From NCBI GenBank assembly GCA_947307015.1, contig CAMZHV010000019.1:1-45084 (forward strand): a DNA stretch of 45,084 bases, written 5' to 3'. Shown one piece after another: positions 15,947-25,144 of this stretch. Origin of the DNA: an uncultured Prevotellaceae bacterium (lineage in GTDB: Bacteria > Bacteroidota > Bacteroidia > Bacteroidales > Bacteroidaceae). The position numbers and the translations under genes are program-made. The notes beneath the pieces are model-generated. The model did not search any database, had not been told where the DNA came from, and saw only the letters and a list, made by a program, of their open reading frames with translations. Numbering within the stretch: the first letter of the stretch is position 1; the number at the start of each line of letters is the position of its first letter.

Positions 15947-16321
15947 CTACTGTCGGTGAACGTCCAAGCTGACGCCCGCCCCACGACAGTCGGCACCCAT
16001 CGGCGGATTCTCCTTGAGAATCTCAAGATGAACGGCCACGGCGGCGGGAAAGCGATCAAAAAGAGCGCGGCAAATGCGCCCTGCTACGTGCTCAAGAAGC
16101 CGGGATGGAATATCCATCTCGGCTTTAATGATAGAAAAAATATCGGCGTAGGAGATGGTTCCGCTGAGCTCATCGATGTCCATGGCCTGCGAGAAGTCCG
16201 TCTCTATACCTATGTTTATGATATAATACGCTCCCACGGTGCGCTCCTGCGGGAACACGCCGTGGTAAGCGAAGATTTTCAAGTCCTTTAGCAGGATTTG
16301 AGAACTGTCTACTTTGAACAT
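15947..16321 (-). CDS. folB: Dihydroneopterin aldolase
   Basis: 124 residues, the normal length. FolB splits 7,8-dihydroneopterin into 6-hydroxymethyl-dihydropterin and glycolaldehyde in folate synthesis. Family marks: LLKDLKIFAYHGVFPQERTV near the N-terminus with the substrate-binding Glu in PQE, TISYADIFSII in the middle, SRLLEHVAGRIC, and the catalytic lysine in ILKENPPMGAD near residue 99. Cytoplasmic, forms octamers in the family. It follows nrdJ with a 28-base gap and is probably cotranscribed with it. Confidence 0.92.
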   Translation of the reverse strand: MFKVDSSQILLKDLKIFAYHGVFPQERTVGAYYIINIGIETDFSQAMDIDELSGTISYADIFSIIKAEMDIPSRLLEHVAGRICRALFDRFPAAVAVHLEILKENPPMGADCRGAGVSLDVHRQ

Positions 16322-16349
16322 TTAACCTAAATGATTAAACTCACTATGG

Positions 16350-18935
16350 TTAGCCACAGCGACTGGCTCCGCAATTCGTACATATCAAACAACCTTCTTG
16401 GTAGACGAGGCTCTCTTCACCACAGTTGGGACAGATGAGGCCACGGGCTGCGGTGCCATCGGTGATGTATTTCTTGAGGGCACGCTCTACGCCGTTCTTC
16501 CACGTGTTGATGCTTTCGCTGTTGAGCTGCAACTGATCGACAAGACGGATGACATGGTCGAGAGGCATACGATAACGGAGCACGCCGGAGATGAGCTTGG
16601 CATAGTTCCAGTACTCGGGATTGAACTTCTCGGAGAGACCTTCGACTGTCGTCTTATAGCCACGCTTGTTCTCGAATTGAAAATCGTAGCGCTTCGTGCC
16701 ATCAGGGTTCAACTGCTTGATGATGCGACCTTTGGTAACGCTCTTCGGCAGAAGAATTCCCTCTTCATCGTCCTGCAAGCCAGTGAAGATTTCGTAGGGA
16801 TAGCCGTTGAGGAGTCCGACGAAGGCCACCCATTTCTCCCTGTTGTTCTGGAAACGAACCACATCACATTCGAGCACGTCGGGACGTTTCTCCACCACCT
16901 CGGGCAGATGGAACGCATGTTCTTCGGGCTCGTCGCTTGTCTCCAAGTGTGGCACGTCCTGCTGCGCGCCTTCCTCCTTTTTCTCTTTCTTGCTGACGCT
17001 GATCATGACGCCGTTGCGCGAGCCGTCGCGATAAATGGTGCAGCCCTTGCATCCGCTGCGCCAAGCCTCCATATAGAGGTCGTTTACCAGCTGCTCGTCA
17101 ACGTTGTTGGGGAGGTTCACGGTGACGCTGATGCTGTGATCCACCCACTTCTGAATGGCTCCCTGCATCCGCACCTTCATCAACCAGTCGATTTCGTTGG
17201 CCGTAGCCTTATTGTAGGGCGACTGCTCCACAAGCTCGTCAATCTCCTCCTGCGTGTAGCGACGCTCCGTGTCAAGCCCGCAGACCTTCATCCACGTGAG
17301 GAACTTATGATGGTAAACGATGTATTCTTCGTAGGAGTCACCCACATCATCGGTGAAGTCCACGTGTACCTCGGGATCGTTGGGATTCACCTTGCGGCGG
17401 CGCTTGTAGACAGGCATGAACACAGGCTCAATACCACTGGTCGTCTGCGTCATCAAAGACGTTGTACCTGTGGGAGCAATGGTGAGGCAAGCCACATTGC
17501 GACGTCCGAACTTTTTCATCTCCTCATAGAGCTTCGGGTCAGCATCCTTGATGCGTCGGATGAAGGGATTATTCTCCTCGCGCTTGGCATCATACATCTC
17601 GAAGGCACCGCGCTCGCGTGCCATCTGCACGCTGCTGGCGTAGGCTGAGAGGCAGACGGTCTTCTGCACCTCAACGGCGAAATCCGTAGCCTCCTGTGTG
17701 CCGTAGCGAAGTCCGAGGGCGGCGAGCATATCGCCTTCGGCCGTGATGCCCACGCCTGTGCGGCGTCCCATGGAGCTCTTGCGCAGAATCTTTTTCCAAA
17801 GGTTGCGCTCAGCGAATTTGACTTCCTCATTCTGTGGGTCAGCGTCAATCTTGTTCAGAATCAGCTCGATCTTCTCCAATTCGAGGTCAATGATATCATC
17901 CATGATGCGCTGCGCCTTCCTGACGTGGTCGCGGAACTTGTCGAAGTTGAAGCGAGCATTGGTCGTGAAGGGGTCGTCGACATACTCGTAAAGGTTGATG
18001 GCTAGCAGGCGGCACGAGTCGTAGGGACAGAGAGGTATCTCGCCACAGGGGTTCGTGCTGACGGTGCGGAAGCCCAGATCGGCATAGCAGTCGGGCACGC
18101 TCTCGCGGAGAATAGTATCCCAAAAAAGTACGCCAGGTTCAGCACTTTTCCATGCGTTGTGAACAATCTTTCGCCATAGTCCTGAAGCATCTATCTCCTT
18201 GGAAACGAGGGGTTCCTTGCTGTCGATGGGGAACTGCTGCACATAGGGCCTACCCTCAGCGGCAGCCTGCATGAAAGCATCGTCGATCTTCACGCTGACG
18301 TTGGCACCCGTCACCTTGCCCTCAGTCATCTTCGCATCGATGAAAGCCTCAGCATCGGGATGCTTGATGCTTACGCTGAGCATGAGGGCACCGCGGCGAC
18401 CGTCCTGAGCCACTTCGCGCGTACTATTACTATATCGCTCCATGAACGGCACGAGACCCGTAGAGGTCAACGCCGAATTCTTCACCGGCGAACCAGCGGG
18501 GCGGAGGTGTGAGAGGTCATGCCCCACCCCACCGCGACGCTTCATCAGCTGCACCTGCTCTTCGTCGATGCGGATGACAGCGCCGTAGCTGTCGCTGTCG
18601 CCGTCCAAGCCCACCACGAAGCAGTTGCTCAGTGAGGCCACCTGGAAATGATTGCCGATACCCGTCATGGGTGAACCGGCGGGGATAATGTAACGGAAAT
18701 GGTCAAGAAGGTCAAACACCTCCTGTGCCGTCATGGGATTCGGATACCTCTGTTCGATGCGGGCCACCTCGTTAGCAATGCGCCAGTGCATGTCTGCCGG
18801 ACTCTTCTCATAGATATTGCCGTAGGAGTCCTTCATGGCATATTTGTTCACCCACACGCGAGCGGCCAACTCGTCACCTGAAAAATAATCTAAAGAAGCC
18901 GCGAAGGCTTCGTCGTAGGAATACGTCTGTTCCAT
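16350..18935 (-). CDS. nrdJ: Adenosylcobalamin-dependent ribonucleotide reductase (class II)
   Basis: 861 residues. It makes deoxyribonucleotides using a cobalamin-derived radical and needs no oxygen. Visible: the redox cysteine in SLSNCFVV (Cys105), the active-site loop TVSTNPCGEIPLCPYDSCRL with Cys297 and Glu299, RRNVACLTIAPTGTTSLM, and SGCKGCTIYRDGSRNG. The C-terminus carries a TSCPD-type region and a cysteine cluster (CPNCGEESLVYQEGC, then CTNCGASRCG) used for re-reduction and metal binding. A linker of about 50 charged residues (KKEKKEEGAQQ...) separates the barrel from the C-terminal part. Own promoter upstream; folB follows. Confidence 0.95.
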   Translation of the reverse strand: MEQTYSYDEAFAASLDYFSGDELAARVWVNKYAMKDSYGNIYEKSPADMHWRIANEVARIEQRYPNPMTAQEVFDLLDHFRYIIPAGSPMTGIGNHFQVASLSNCFVVGLDGDSDSYGAVIRIDEEQVQLMKRRGGVGHDLSHLRPAGSPVKNSALTSTGLVPFMERYSNSTREVAQDGRRGALMLSVSIKHPDAEAFIDAKMTEGKVTGANVSVKIDDAFMQAAAEGRPYVQQFPIDSKEPLVSKEIDASGLWRKIVHNAWKSAEPGVLFWDTILRESVPDCYADLGFRTVSTNPCGEIPLCPYDSCRLLAINLYEYVDDPFTTNARFNFDKFRDHVRKAQRIMDDIIDLELEKIELILNKIDADPQNEEVKFAERNLWKKILRKSSMGRRTGVGITAEGDMLAALGLRYGTQEATDFAVEVQKTVCLSAYASSVQMARERGAFEMYDAKREENNPFIRRIKDADPKLYEEMKKFGRRNVACLTIAPTGTTSLMTQTTSGIEPVFMPVYKRRRKVNPNDPEVHVDFTDDVGDSYEEYIVYHHKFLTWMKVCGLDTERRYTQEEIDELVEQSPYNKATANEIDWLMKVRMQGAIQKWVDHSISVTVNLPNNVDEQLVNDLYMEAWRSGCKGCTIYRDGSRNGVMISVSKKEKKEEGAQQDVPHLETSDEPEEHAFHLPEVVEKRPDVLECDVVRFQNNREKWVAFVGLLNGYPYEIFTGLQDDEEGILLPKSVTKGRIIKQLNPDGTKRYDFQFENKRGYKTTVEGLSEKFNPEYWNYAKLISGVLRYRMPLDHVIRLVDQLQLNSESINTWKNGVERALKKYITDGTAARGLICPNCGEESLVYQEGCLICTNCGASRCG

Positions 18936-19015
18936 TGGTTGTTATGGTAATCGTGAATATTAAATATCAATAGCTGCTAAACAAAGTTATCCATGTTGGA
19001 CCACTTTTTGCGCCG

Positions 19016-19046
19016 CAAAACTACAAAACTTTTCCCTTTTAGCCAA
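19016..19046 (-). promoter_or_regulatory. Promoter of nrdJ-folB
   Basis: On the minus strand, TTG (19044-19046), 20 bases, TAGTTTTG (19016-19023). Start near 19009, about 75 bases before nrdJ. The rest of the 305-base gap to 19241 holds only the divergent promoter described next. Confidence 0.6.
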
Positions 19047-19183
19047 CATTTCCGCTATAAAAAAAATATAAAAATGACGAAACCTTGGTAGCAGCGATGA
19101 CAGCTGACGAGGAAGGAATGAGCATTTACGTGAAGGCAAAAACGCGAAATATGCCCGTCTATTCTTATTTTTCTCACTGAAAA

Positions 19184-19215
19184 TTTGGCTCGAATACGTC
19201 AAACGCTTAACTTTG
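19184..19215 (+). promoter_or_regulatory. Promoter of the esterase-GH43 unit
   Basis: TTTG (19184-19187), 20 bases, TAACTTTG (19208-19215): a full match to the Bacteroidota consensus. Start near 19222, about 20 bases before the ATG. Confidence 0.7.
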
Positions 19216-19240
19216 TACCCTGAAAACACAAGTGCCTGTT

Positions 19241-21496
19241 ATGAAACCTAAAAACTTTCTTACCTATTTTCTTTGTGTGCTGCTCAGCCTCACGGTTTCG
19301 CCTGCATGGGGCAGCCGCAAGAAGCAAGCTGCCGAGCGTCCTTTGCGCGTCGCTTGTGTGGGCAATAGCGTTACATACGGCTATGGTCTGCGCCACCGCG
19401 ACCGCGATGCCTACCCTGTCAGATTGCAACAGATGCTCGACAGCGCGTATGGAGCCAACCGCTTCGAAGTTGGCAACTTCGGACATTCCGGCGCCACCTT
19501 ATTATACAAAGGTCACAGACCTTACGTCAAACTGCCCGAGTTCCATCAGGCTCTGGACTTCAAGGCCGACTGGGTGGTCATTCACCTTGGCTTGAACGAC
19601 ACAGATCCGCGCAACTGGCCCGACTGGAAAGAAGAGTTCATCCCCAATTACCGTGCCCTCATCGACTCGTTCCGCACGGTGAACCCCGAGGCACGCATCC
19701 TCGTCTGCAAGATGACGCCCATCTTTGATCGCCATTCCCGCTTCCAAAGCGGCACGCGCGACTGGCACGCGCAGATTCAGCGAGCCATAGAACAGGTGGC
19801 ACAAGGCGCTGGAGCCCAGCTCGTCGATCTCTATACCCCACTCCATTCCCGTCCCGACCTCTTCCCCGACGCCCTGCACCCCAATCCCGAGGGTGCCATG
19901 ATCCTGGCACGAACCGTTTATGGAGCGCTCACGGGTGACCACGGAGGCCTGCAGCTGCCGCCAGTCTATTCCAACGGCATGGTGCTGCCGCGCGACGAGC
20001 ACCTCTTGATAGAAGGACGAGCCAACGCCCGCCAAAATATCCGTCGTGTGCTGAGCAAAGATGGAAAAGTGGTCGACGAAGGCGAAACCTTTACACGTGC
20101 CGATGGAACATGGTCTATGGAACTGCCCCATATAAAAGCCGGAGGGCCCTACACGCTGACGTTCACCGCTACGCCGCTGAACCCTGACAACTACCACTTC
20201 TACTACGCTGAGAAGTATCCCTTCCGCCTTGAAAATCTCACAAAAGCCAAGGCGCAGACGCTGACCATCGACAGCCTCTACTTCGGCGACCTGTGGTTAG
20301 CCAGCGGACAGTCCAACATGGAGTTACGTGTGGATCAGTGCAACACGCTGGAACAGGATCTTGCCGATGCTGCCCGGATCGGGAATCGCCTACACCTATT
20401 TAATATGCCTGCACGCGCACGCACGGATGCAGTGGAGTGGCCCGACAGCGTGCTTGTCTTCACTAACCGACTGCAACACATGGCTTTCCAAGGCTGGCAG
20501 ACCGCTTCGTCCGCCTCGGTCCGTGCCTTTTCTGCCGTCGCTTTTAATTTCGGACGCGTGCTCTGCGACAGTCTGGAGGACGTGCCTATCGGCATCATCT
20601 GTAATGCCGTGGGTGGCTCGACGACTGAATCGTGGATAGACCGCACAACCTTGGAGTGGGAACTTCCGAACATCATCAGCAACTGGCGCAACGGCGACTA
20701 CGGACAGCCTTGGGCACGAGGCCGCATGACACAGAACATCGCGCGAGCCCTTGATAAGGAATCGCCCGTCTACAATCCCCTGCAACGCCATCCCTACGAA
20801 CCCTGCTACCTTTTCGAAGCTGCCATAGCACCCCTTGGCCATTTACCCATCAAGGGCGTTATCTGGTATCAGGGCGAAAGCAACGCCAACAACATCGAGC
20901 TTCACGAACAGCTATTCAACCTGTTGGAACAGTCCTGGCGCAAGCATTTTGCACGACGCTGGAATTGTGAGTTCCAGAAGAAACCTGTGCTGCCCTTCTA
21001 CACAGTCCAGCTCAGCAGCCTGCCACGTCCGTCGTGGCCGGCTTTCCGCGACAGCCAGCGTCGTCTGGCAGAGAAGCTGGAGCACACAGGCTTAGTTGTC
21101 AGCACTGACCTTGGCGACGCCACCGATGTCCACTACCGCAACAAACGTCCTGTAGGTGAGCGTTTGGCCCTGCAGGCTTTGCACTACACTTACGGCCACA
21201 CGCTGGAGTGTGAAGGCCCCACGCTGAGCTCAGCCGTCAAGGGACAAAACCATACCGTAGCCCTACAGTTCGACCACGCCGACGGGCTCACCTGCACGCG
21301 CGGATTCGAAATTGCCAGCTCAGACGGCCTTTTCTATCCAGCTGACATCAAGATAGAAGGTAACAAAATCCTTCTCTCGTCGCCCTCTGTGAAATGGCCT
21401 ACCACCGTACGCTACGGATGGAGCGGCTACACCGATGCCGACCTCCGCAACGCTCAAGGGCTGCCCGCCTCTACCTTCAAGATAGACGTGAACTAA
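19241..21496 (+). CDS. Two-domain carbohydrate esterase: SGNH hydrolase plus sialate O-acetylesterase-like domain
   Basis: 751 residues. An in-frame GTG lies 9 bases upstream; the ATG at 19241 is preferred. Signal peptide to about residue 24. First domain (about 34-235) is SGNH: nucleophile in VGNSVTYG (Ser43), GLND (117-120), and DALHPN with Asp210 and His213. Second domain (about 240-750) starts with a beta-sandwich and has the SASA marks ASGQSNMELR (Ser358) and IWYQGESNAN (542-550), with a D-V-H further on. Both catalytic sets are present, so it may remove acetyl or similar esters at two positions, probably from xylan or a related polymer. It lies 28 bases before a GH43 gene and should act with it in the periplasm or at the surface. 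Confidence 0.85.
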   Translation: MKPKNFLTYFLCVLLSLTVSPAWGSRKKQAAERPLRVACVGNSVTYGYGLRHRDRDAYPVRLQQMLDSAYGANRFEVGNFGHSGATLLYKGHRPYVKLPEFHQALDFKADWVVIHLGLNDTDPRNWPDWKEEFIPNYRALIDSFRTVNPEARILVCKMTPIFDRHSRFQSGTRDWHAQIQRAIEQVAQGAGAQLVDLYTPLHSRPDLFPDALHPNPEGAMILARTVYGALTGDHGGLQLPPVYSNGMVLPRDEHLLIEGRANARQNIRRVLSKDGKVVDEGETFTRADGTWSMELPHIKAGGPYTLTFTATPLNPDNYHFYYAEKYPFRLENLTKAKAQTLTIDSLYFGDLWLASGQSNMELRVDQCNTLEQDLADAARIGNRLHLFNMPARARTDAVEWPDSVLVFTNRLQHMAFQGWQTASSASVRAFSAVAFNFGRVLCDSLEDVPIGIICNAVGGSTTESWIDRTTLEWELPNIISNWRNGDYGQPWARGRMTQNIARALDKESPVYNPLQRHPYEPCYLFEAAIAPLGHLPIKGVIWYQGESNANNIELHEQLFNLLEQSWRKHFARRWNCEFQKKPVLPFYTVQLSSLPRPSWPAFRDSQRRLAEKLEHTGLVVSTDLGDATDVHYRNKRPVGERLALQALHYTYGHTLECEGPTLSSAVKGQNHTVALQFDHADGLTCTRGFEIASSDGLFYPADIKIEGNKILLSSPSVKWPTTVRYGWSGYTDADLRNAQGLPASTFKIDVN

Positions 21497-21524
21497 TTTA
21501 ATCTAACACAAAACAGCATATCAG

Positions 21525-23150
21525 ATGAAATATTCGACGCCATTGCTCTTCGCTTGCGCCTTCGCGCTCGCAGCGTGTACCAGCCAACCTCCGACGGAGA
21601 CGACAGAACTCACCACGCCAGGCAATCCATTCCTCCCTCTTTGGGAGTACATCCCCGACGGCGAGCCCTATGTCTTTGAAGACCCAGACAACCCGGGACA
21701 ATACCGCGTGTATATCTATGGCTCGCACGATAGTATGCGCTCGGAATACTGCGGCCGCGAGCAGGTCGTGTGGTCGGCCAGCGTGGATGACCTGGCACAC
21801 TGGCGCTACGACGGCGTAATCTTCAGCGTCACCAAGGACGCCAATGGGCAACTCCTTGATCCCGAAGGTAAGGGTGATGTGCTTTACGCGCCTGATGTAA
21901 CGCTGCGCATCGCTGCCGACGGCACCAAGACCTACTATCTCTATCCCAACAACCAGAGCGGAGGCCGCAATGGTATGGTTTGTAAGAGTGCCCGCCCCGA
22001 CGGCCCCTTTGAGGTGTGCAACTGGAGTAAGGAGAATCCCGCTACGACAGACGGCGTACTACAGTTTGACCCAGGCGTCTTCATCGACGACGACGGCCGT
22101 GTCTATGCCTACTGGGGCTTCGAACGTTCTTTTGCTGCTGAGCTCGACCCCAGCACTATGGCCACCGTAAAGCCTGGTACACAAATCGTCGAGGATATGG
22201 TGCCCGGACGCTATCAGCCGGGCGTGTTCCGCTTCTTCGAGGCCTCCTCCATCCGCAAGATTAAGGACAAATATGTGTTCATCTACAGCCGCTTCACCGA
22301 AGAAGGTGAGTTCGGCCTACCTTCCTCCAACTACACGTTAGCCTACGCCTACAGCGACGCACCCTTAGGCCCCTACACATACGGCGGCACCATCATCGAC
22401 GGCCGTGCGCGCAGCACCGACGAGCAGGGCCAAGTGATTGCTTCAGCTTATGTGGATGGCAACACCCACGGTAGCATCTGCGAGATCGCAGGGCAATGGT
22501 ACGTCTTTTATCACCGCCAGACGGGCACCAACGAATATGCGCGTCAGGCCATGGTGGCCCCCATCGACGTTACCGTGGAAGAAGGAGCAGGTGGAAAGGT
22601 TGTCATCAGCGAGGGCGAATACACGTCTGAGGGTTTTGCGCTCGACGGCCTCAACCCGCAGGAACGCCACCCTGCAGCCATCGCCTGCTGGATGACAGGT
22701 CCCCAGCCCATGGAACACGAATGGCCCAACTACACGCACTACGGCTCTTACATTGAGCCCACCTACGGTAGCGACAACCGCTTTGAAGCCCCCTACGACC
22801 TACCCGACAACGAGAATCCAGTGGTGAATAACACCGCAGGCTCCATTGTGGGCTACAAATACTTCAACTTCACCAAGGCTGGCAAACGCGACCTCAAGCT
22901 ACGACTCAACCTCACGCCAGAGGGTGTCAATGGCATCATACACATCATGGTAGACAGCCCATGGGAGTCATGCGGCGGCACCTGCTTAGGCACAATCCCC
23001 CTTCAAGCCGATCTTCCCCAACAACAAACGGAATTCACGGTTAACCTCACCACGGCAGCCCTCACTGGCAAACATTCCATCTTCTTCACCTTTGCCTCAC
23101 CCGAACAAGACAAATCCCTCTGCATTCTTCACGACTTCGTCTTCGAGTAA
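21525..23150 (+). CDS. GH43 family glycoside hydrolase, lipoprotein
   Basis: 541 residues. Lipoprotein signal with lipobox L-A-A-C (Cys18). The five-bladed propeller of GH43 is indicated by FEDPDNPGQYRVYIYGSHD (base Asp53), LYAPDVTL (120-127), FDPGVFIDDDGRVYAYWG (Asp182) and FFEASSIRKIKDKYVFIYS (acid Glu239). The C-terminal ~140 residues (after VVNNTAGSIVGYKYFNF) resemble a CBM6-type jelly roll. Likely an arabinofuranosidase or xylosidase; the exact substrate cannot be told. Coupled with the upstream esterase. Confidence 0.88.
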   Translation: MKYSTPLLFACAFALAACTSQPPTETTELTTPGNPFLPLWEYIPDGEPYVFEDPDNPGQYRVYIYGSHDSMRSEYCGREQVVWSASVDDLAHWRYDGVIFSVTKDANGQLLDPEGKGDVLYAPDVTLRIAADGTKTYYLYPNNQSGGRNGMVCKSARPDGPFEVCNWSKENPATTDGVLQFDPGVFIDDDGRVYAYWGFERSFAAELDPSTMATVKPGTQIVEDMVPGRYQPGVFRFFEASSIRKIKDKYVFIYSRFTEEGEFGLPSSNYTLAYAYSDAPLGPYTYGGTIIDGRARSTDEQGQVIASAYVDGNTHGSICEIAGQWYVFYHRQTGTNEYARQAMVAPIDVTVEEGAGGKVVISEGEYTSEGFALDGLNPQERHPAAIACWMTGPQPMEHEWPNYTHYGSYIEPTYGSDNRFEAPYDLPDNENPVVNNTAGSIVGYKYFNFTKAGKRDLKLRLNLTPEGVNGIIHIMVDSPWESCGGTCLGTIPLQADLPQQQTEFTVNLTTAALTGKHSIFFTFASPEQDKSLCILHDFVFE

Positions 23151-23164
23151 GCAAGCTCAATAAC

Positions 23165-23551
23165 ATGAACATCGAACAAGTACGCGATTATACGCTGTCA
23201 CTCTATGGTGTCACAGAAGACCAACCCTTTGGCGATGACATCATTACCTTTAGACTTGAAGGGAAGATATTCCTATGTCTTTGGGTGGGAGGAAGCAAGC
23301 ATGACATGAAAGAATCTGCCCCAAGATTTGCCGTGAAGCTGTCTCCAGAGCGGAATGAAGAACTCCGCGAACAGTTCTCTGCCGTCACACCAGCTTGGCA
23401 TTGGAACAAGAAGCACTGGAGTGATGTATACTATGAGCTGTTGGACGAAGCCCAGGTTGAAGAATGGATCAGAGAGTCCTATCTACTCGTAGCTTCCAAA
23501 CTCCCCAAAGCCGTTAGACAGCAGTATCTTTGTGCTGTCAAAGCAGAGTGA
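23165..23551 (+). CDS. MmcQ/YjbR family protein
   Basis: 128 residues, matching the small YjbR fold: MNIEQVRDYTLSLYGVTEDQPFGDDIITFRL at the start, VGGSKHDMKESAPRFAVKLSP in the middle, TPAWHWNKKHWSDVYYEL and a C-terminal helix. The family is suggested to bind DNA, but its role is not settled. It starts 14 bases after the GH43 stop, and its stop codon overlaps the 3' end of tilS on the other strand by 14 bases. Confidence 0.85.
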   Translation: MNIEQVRDYTLSLYGVTEDQPFGDDIITFRLEGKIFLCLWVGGSKHDMKESAPRFAVKLSPERNEELREQFSAVTPAWHWNKKHWSDVYYELLDEAQVEEWIRESYLLVASKLPKAVRQQYLCAVKAE

Positions 23552-24920
23552 TGGTCATGACATGGCGCGTGGAACTGTCGACTTCAAATCCGGCGGCTAC
23601 GCGGCGCCCAAGGACCCACGCAATGCGATCGGCAGAACAGATGACCAGTTGGCGTTCCTTGTCAAAGAGCGAGAGCTTCAAGTCGGTAAGGAGGTCGCTG
23701 ACAAGGCGTGTGCCTGCCATGCCGAAGGGTTGGAAGCGGTCACCATCGCGCACGGTGCGGATGGCAAGCGGCAGCGTGAGTTTCTCGAGGTCAAAGCAGG
23801 CGGTGGAGGCATCGCGAGGAATGACGAAAGTGGCGGGGTCAATGGCCTGACGACGAATAAGCATTCGCACGCCGCGACGCGGCTCCACGAAACCCTCAAG
23901 GGGCAGGTATGTGCCATCAGGACTACTGGCAGCGGATGCGTCCTCGTCTTTCTGCATGAGTAGCCGCCCACGGTCGCGCAGCAGGCGCCAGCCCTCGCGG
24001 CTCTCCCAGAGCTTGCCCGATTCGCCCTCCATCGTGTCGTGAATCTCGCGCACCTGTTCGGCAGTGTAGCCGCGCGGATGGAGAATCTCATGGAGGACGG
24101 TGGCTGACGAGGTGGCTTCCTTCAGCGCTGATACTGAGAGACTACCATCGATATGTTCAACCCGTTCGCGTTCACCAGCTACAGCATCGTCATAGAGCGC
24201 TTCAGCTTCGGCAAGACGTGTGGCTGTGGCTGCTAAGGTTTCGCGAACACGCGGATTCAGCTCTTCCATCAGCGGGAGCAACTGGAGTCGGATTTTGTTA
24301 CGCTGCGCGGCATCAGCATCGAGATTGCTGCTGTCGGTGATCCATTCCTGCTGCTGCTCGCTGAGCCAAGTTTCGATGTCATCTTTGGAAACGTTGAGAA
24401 GCGGACGAAGCACGGGCAGCGGACGCGAGGGCGAACCTGTGTCGATGAGACTCTTGGCTTTCATGCCCGTGAGACCGTGGATACCCGTACCTCGGATGAG
24501 GTTGAGCAGAAGCGTCTCAATGTTGTCATCGCGATGATGAGCAACGCACAAGGCCTGTGCGCCGAGCTCGTCCCGCTGCTCGGCGAACCACTGGTAGCGC
24601 AGTTCGCGGGCGGCCATCTCGATGCTGACATGATGACGCTGAGCATAGCTGCGGGTACGGAAATGATGGACAGAGAGCGGAATCTCATACTGCCGACAGA
24701 GGCGGCGGCAGAAAGCTTCGTCGCCATCGCTTTCCGTGCCGCGCAACTCGAAGTTGCAATGCAGGGCATGTACGCGGAAACCCAGTTCGTGCAACGCCAA
24801 CAGCAGGCATACGCTGTCGGCACCGCCACTGAGGGCAACAAGCAGCAGGGGGGAATTATCGTCGGTGCGGGTGATTCCACTCGCCTGAAGAGACTTTTCA
24901 ATGCAATGAAGAAGGGACAT
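23538..24920 (-). CDS. tilS: tRNA(Ile)-lysidine synthase
   Basis: 460 residues. TilS uses ATP and lysine to change C34 of tRNA-Ile(CAU) to lysidine, so that the tRNA reads AUA. The PP-loop SGGADS is at 31-36, followed by HCNFELRG, CVAHHRDDNIETLLLNLIRGTG and the linker WITDSSNLDADAAQRNKIR, all typical. The C-terminal domain (FQPFGMAGTRLVSDLLTDLKLS) is the TilS substrate-binding part. Essential in most bacteria. Convergent with the MmcQ/YjbR gene and divergent from tRNA-Cys. Confidence 0.93.
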   Translation of the reverse strand: MSLLHCIEKSLQASGITRTDDNSPLLLVALSGGADSVCLLLALHELGFRVHALHCNFELRGTESDGDEAFCRRLCRQYEIPLSVHHFRTRSYAQRHHVSIEMAARELRYQWFAEQRDELGAQALCVAHHRDDNIETLLLNLIRGTGIHGLTGMKAKSLIDTGSPSRPLPVLRPLLNVSKDDIETWLSEQQQEWITDSSNLDADAAQRNKIRLQLLPLMEELNPRVRETLAATATRLAEAEALYDDAVAGERERVEHIDGSLSVSALKEATSSATVLHEILHPRGYTAEQVREIHDTMEGESGKLWESREGWRLLRDRGRLLMQKDEDASAASSPDGTYLPLEGFVEPRRGVRMLIRRQAIDPATFVIPRDASTACFDLEKLTLPLAIRTVRDGDRFQPFGMAGTRLVSDLLTDLKLSLFDKERQLVICSADRIAWVLGRRVAAGFEVDSSTRHVMTITLL

Positions 24921-24987
24921 AAATGCAGTTTTGTGGAGTATTTCTATATAAATAACGCATTTTTTGCAAAAAAGTTGTGTCGAAAGC

Positions 24988-25017
24988 TTGTTATTTCAAA
25001 TTTTTGACGTACCTTTG
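24988..25017 (+). promoter_or_regulatory. Promoter of tRNA-Cys
   Basis: TTG (24988-24990), 19 bases, TACCTTTG (25010-25017). Predicted start near 25024, 12 bases before the tRNA. Confidence 0.7.
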
Positions 25018-25035
25018 CACCCGCGTTAAGCAATT

Positions 25036-25107
25036 GGTGCCTTGGATGAGTGGCTTAGTCAGCGGTCTGCAAAACCGTCCACAGCAGTTCGAATCTGCTA
25101 GGCACCT
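25036..25107 (+). tRNA. tRNA-Cys (GCA)
   Basis: Acceptor arms GGTGCCT/AGGCACC pair fully; anticodon loop CTGCAAA gives anticodon GCA; T arm AGCAG/CTGCT with TTCGAAT loop. The discriminator base is U, as expected for cysteine tRNA. CCA is not encoded. Confidence 0.93.
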
Positions 25108-25117
25108 CCTAAGAGAA

Positions 25118-25142
25118 ATCCCCGCCATCAGCGGGGATTTTC
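25118..25142 (+). terminator. Intrinsic terminator after tRNA-Cys
   Basis: ATCCCCGC (25118-25125) and GCGGGGAT (25131-25138), then TTTTCGTTT. Close to the end of the convergent GH30-like gene (25145), so it may work in both directions. Confidence 0.75.
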
Positions 25143-25144
25143 GT

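Noticed and set aside
16398..17648. 416-codon plus-strand frame opposite nrdJ
   Set aside because: Shadow of the class II reductase, which has complete active-site motifs.
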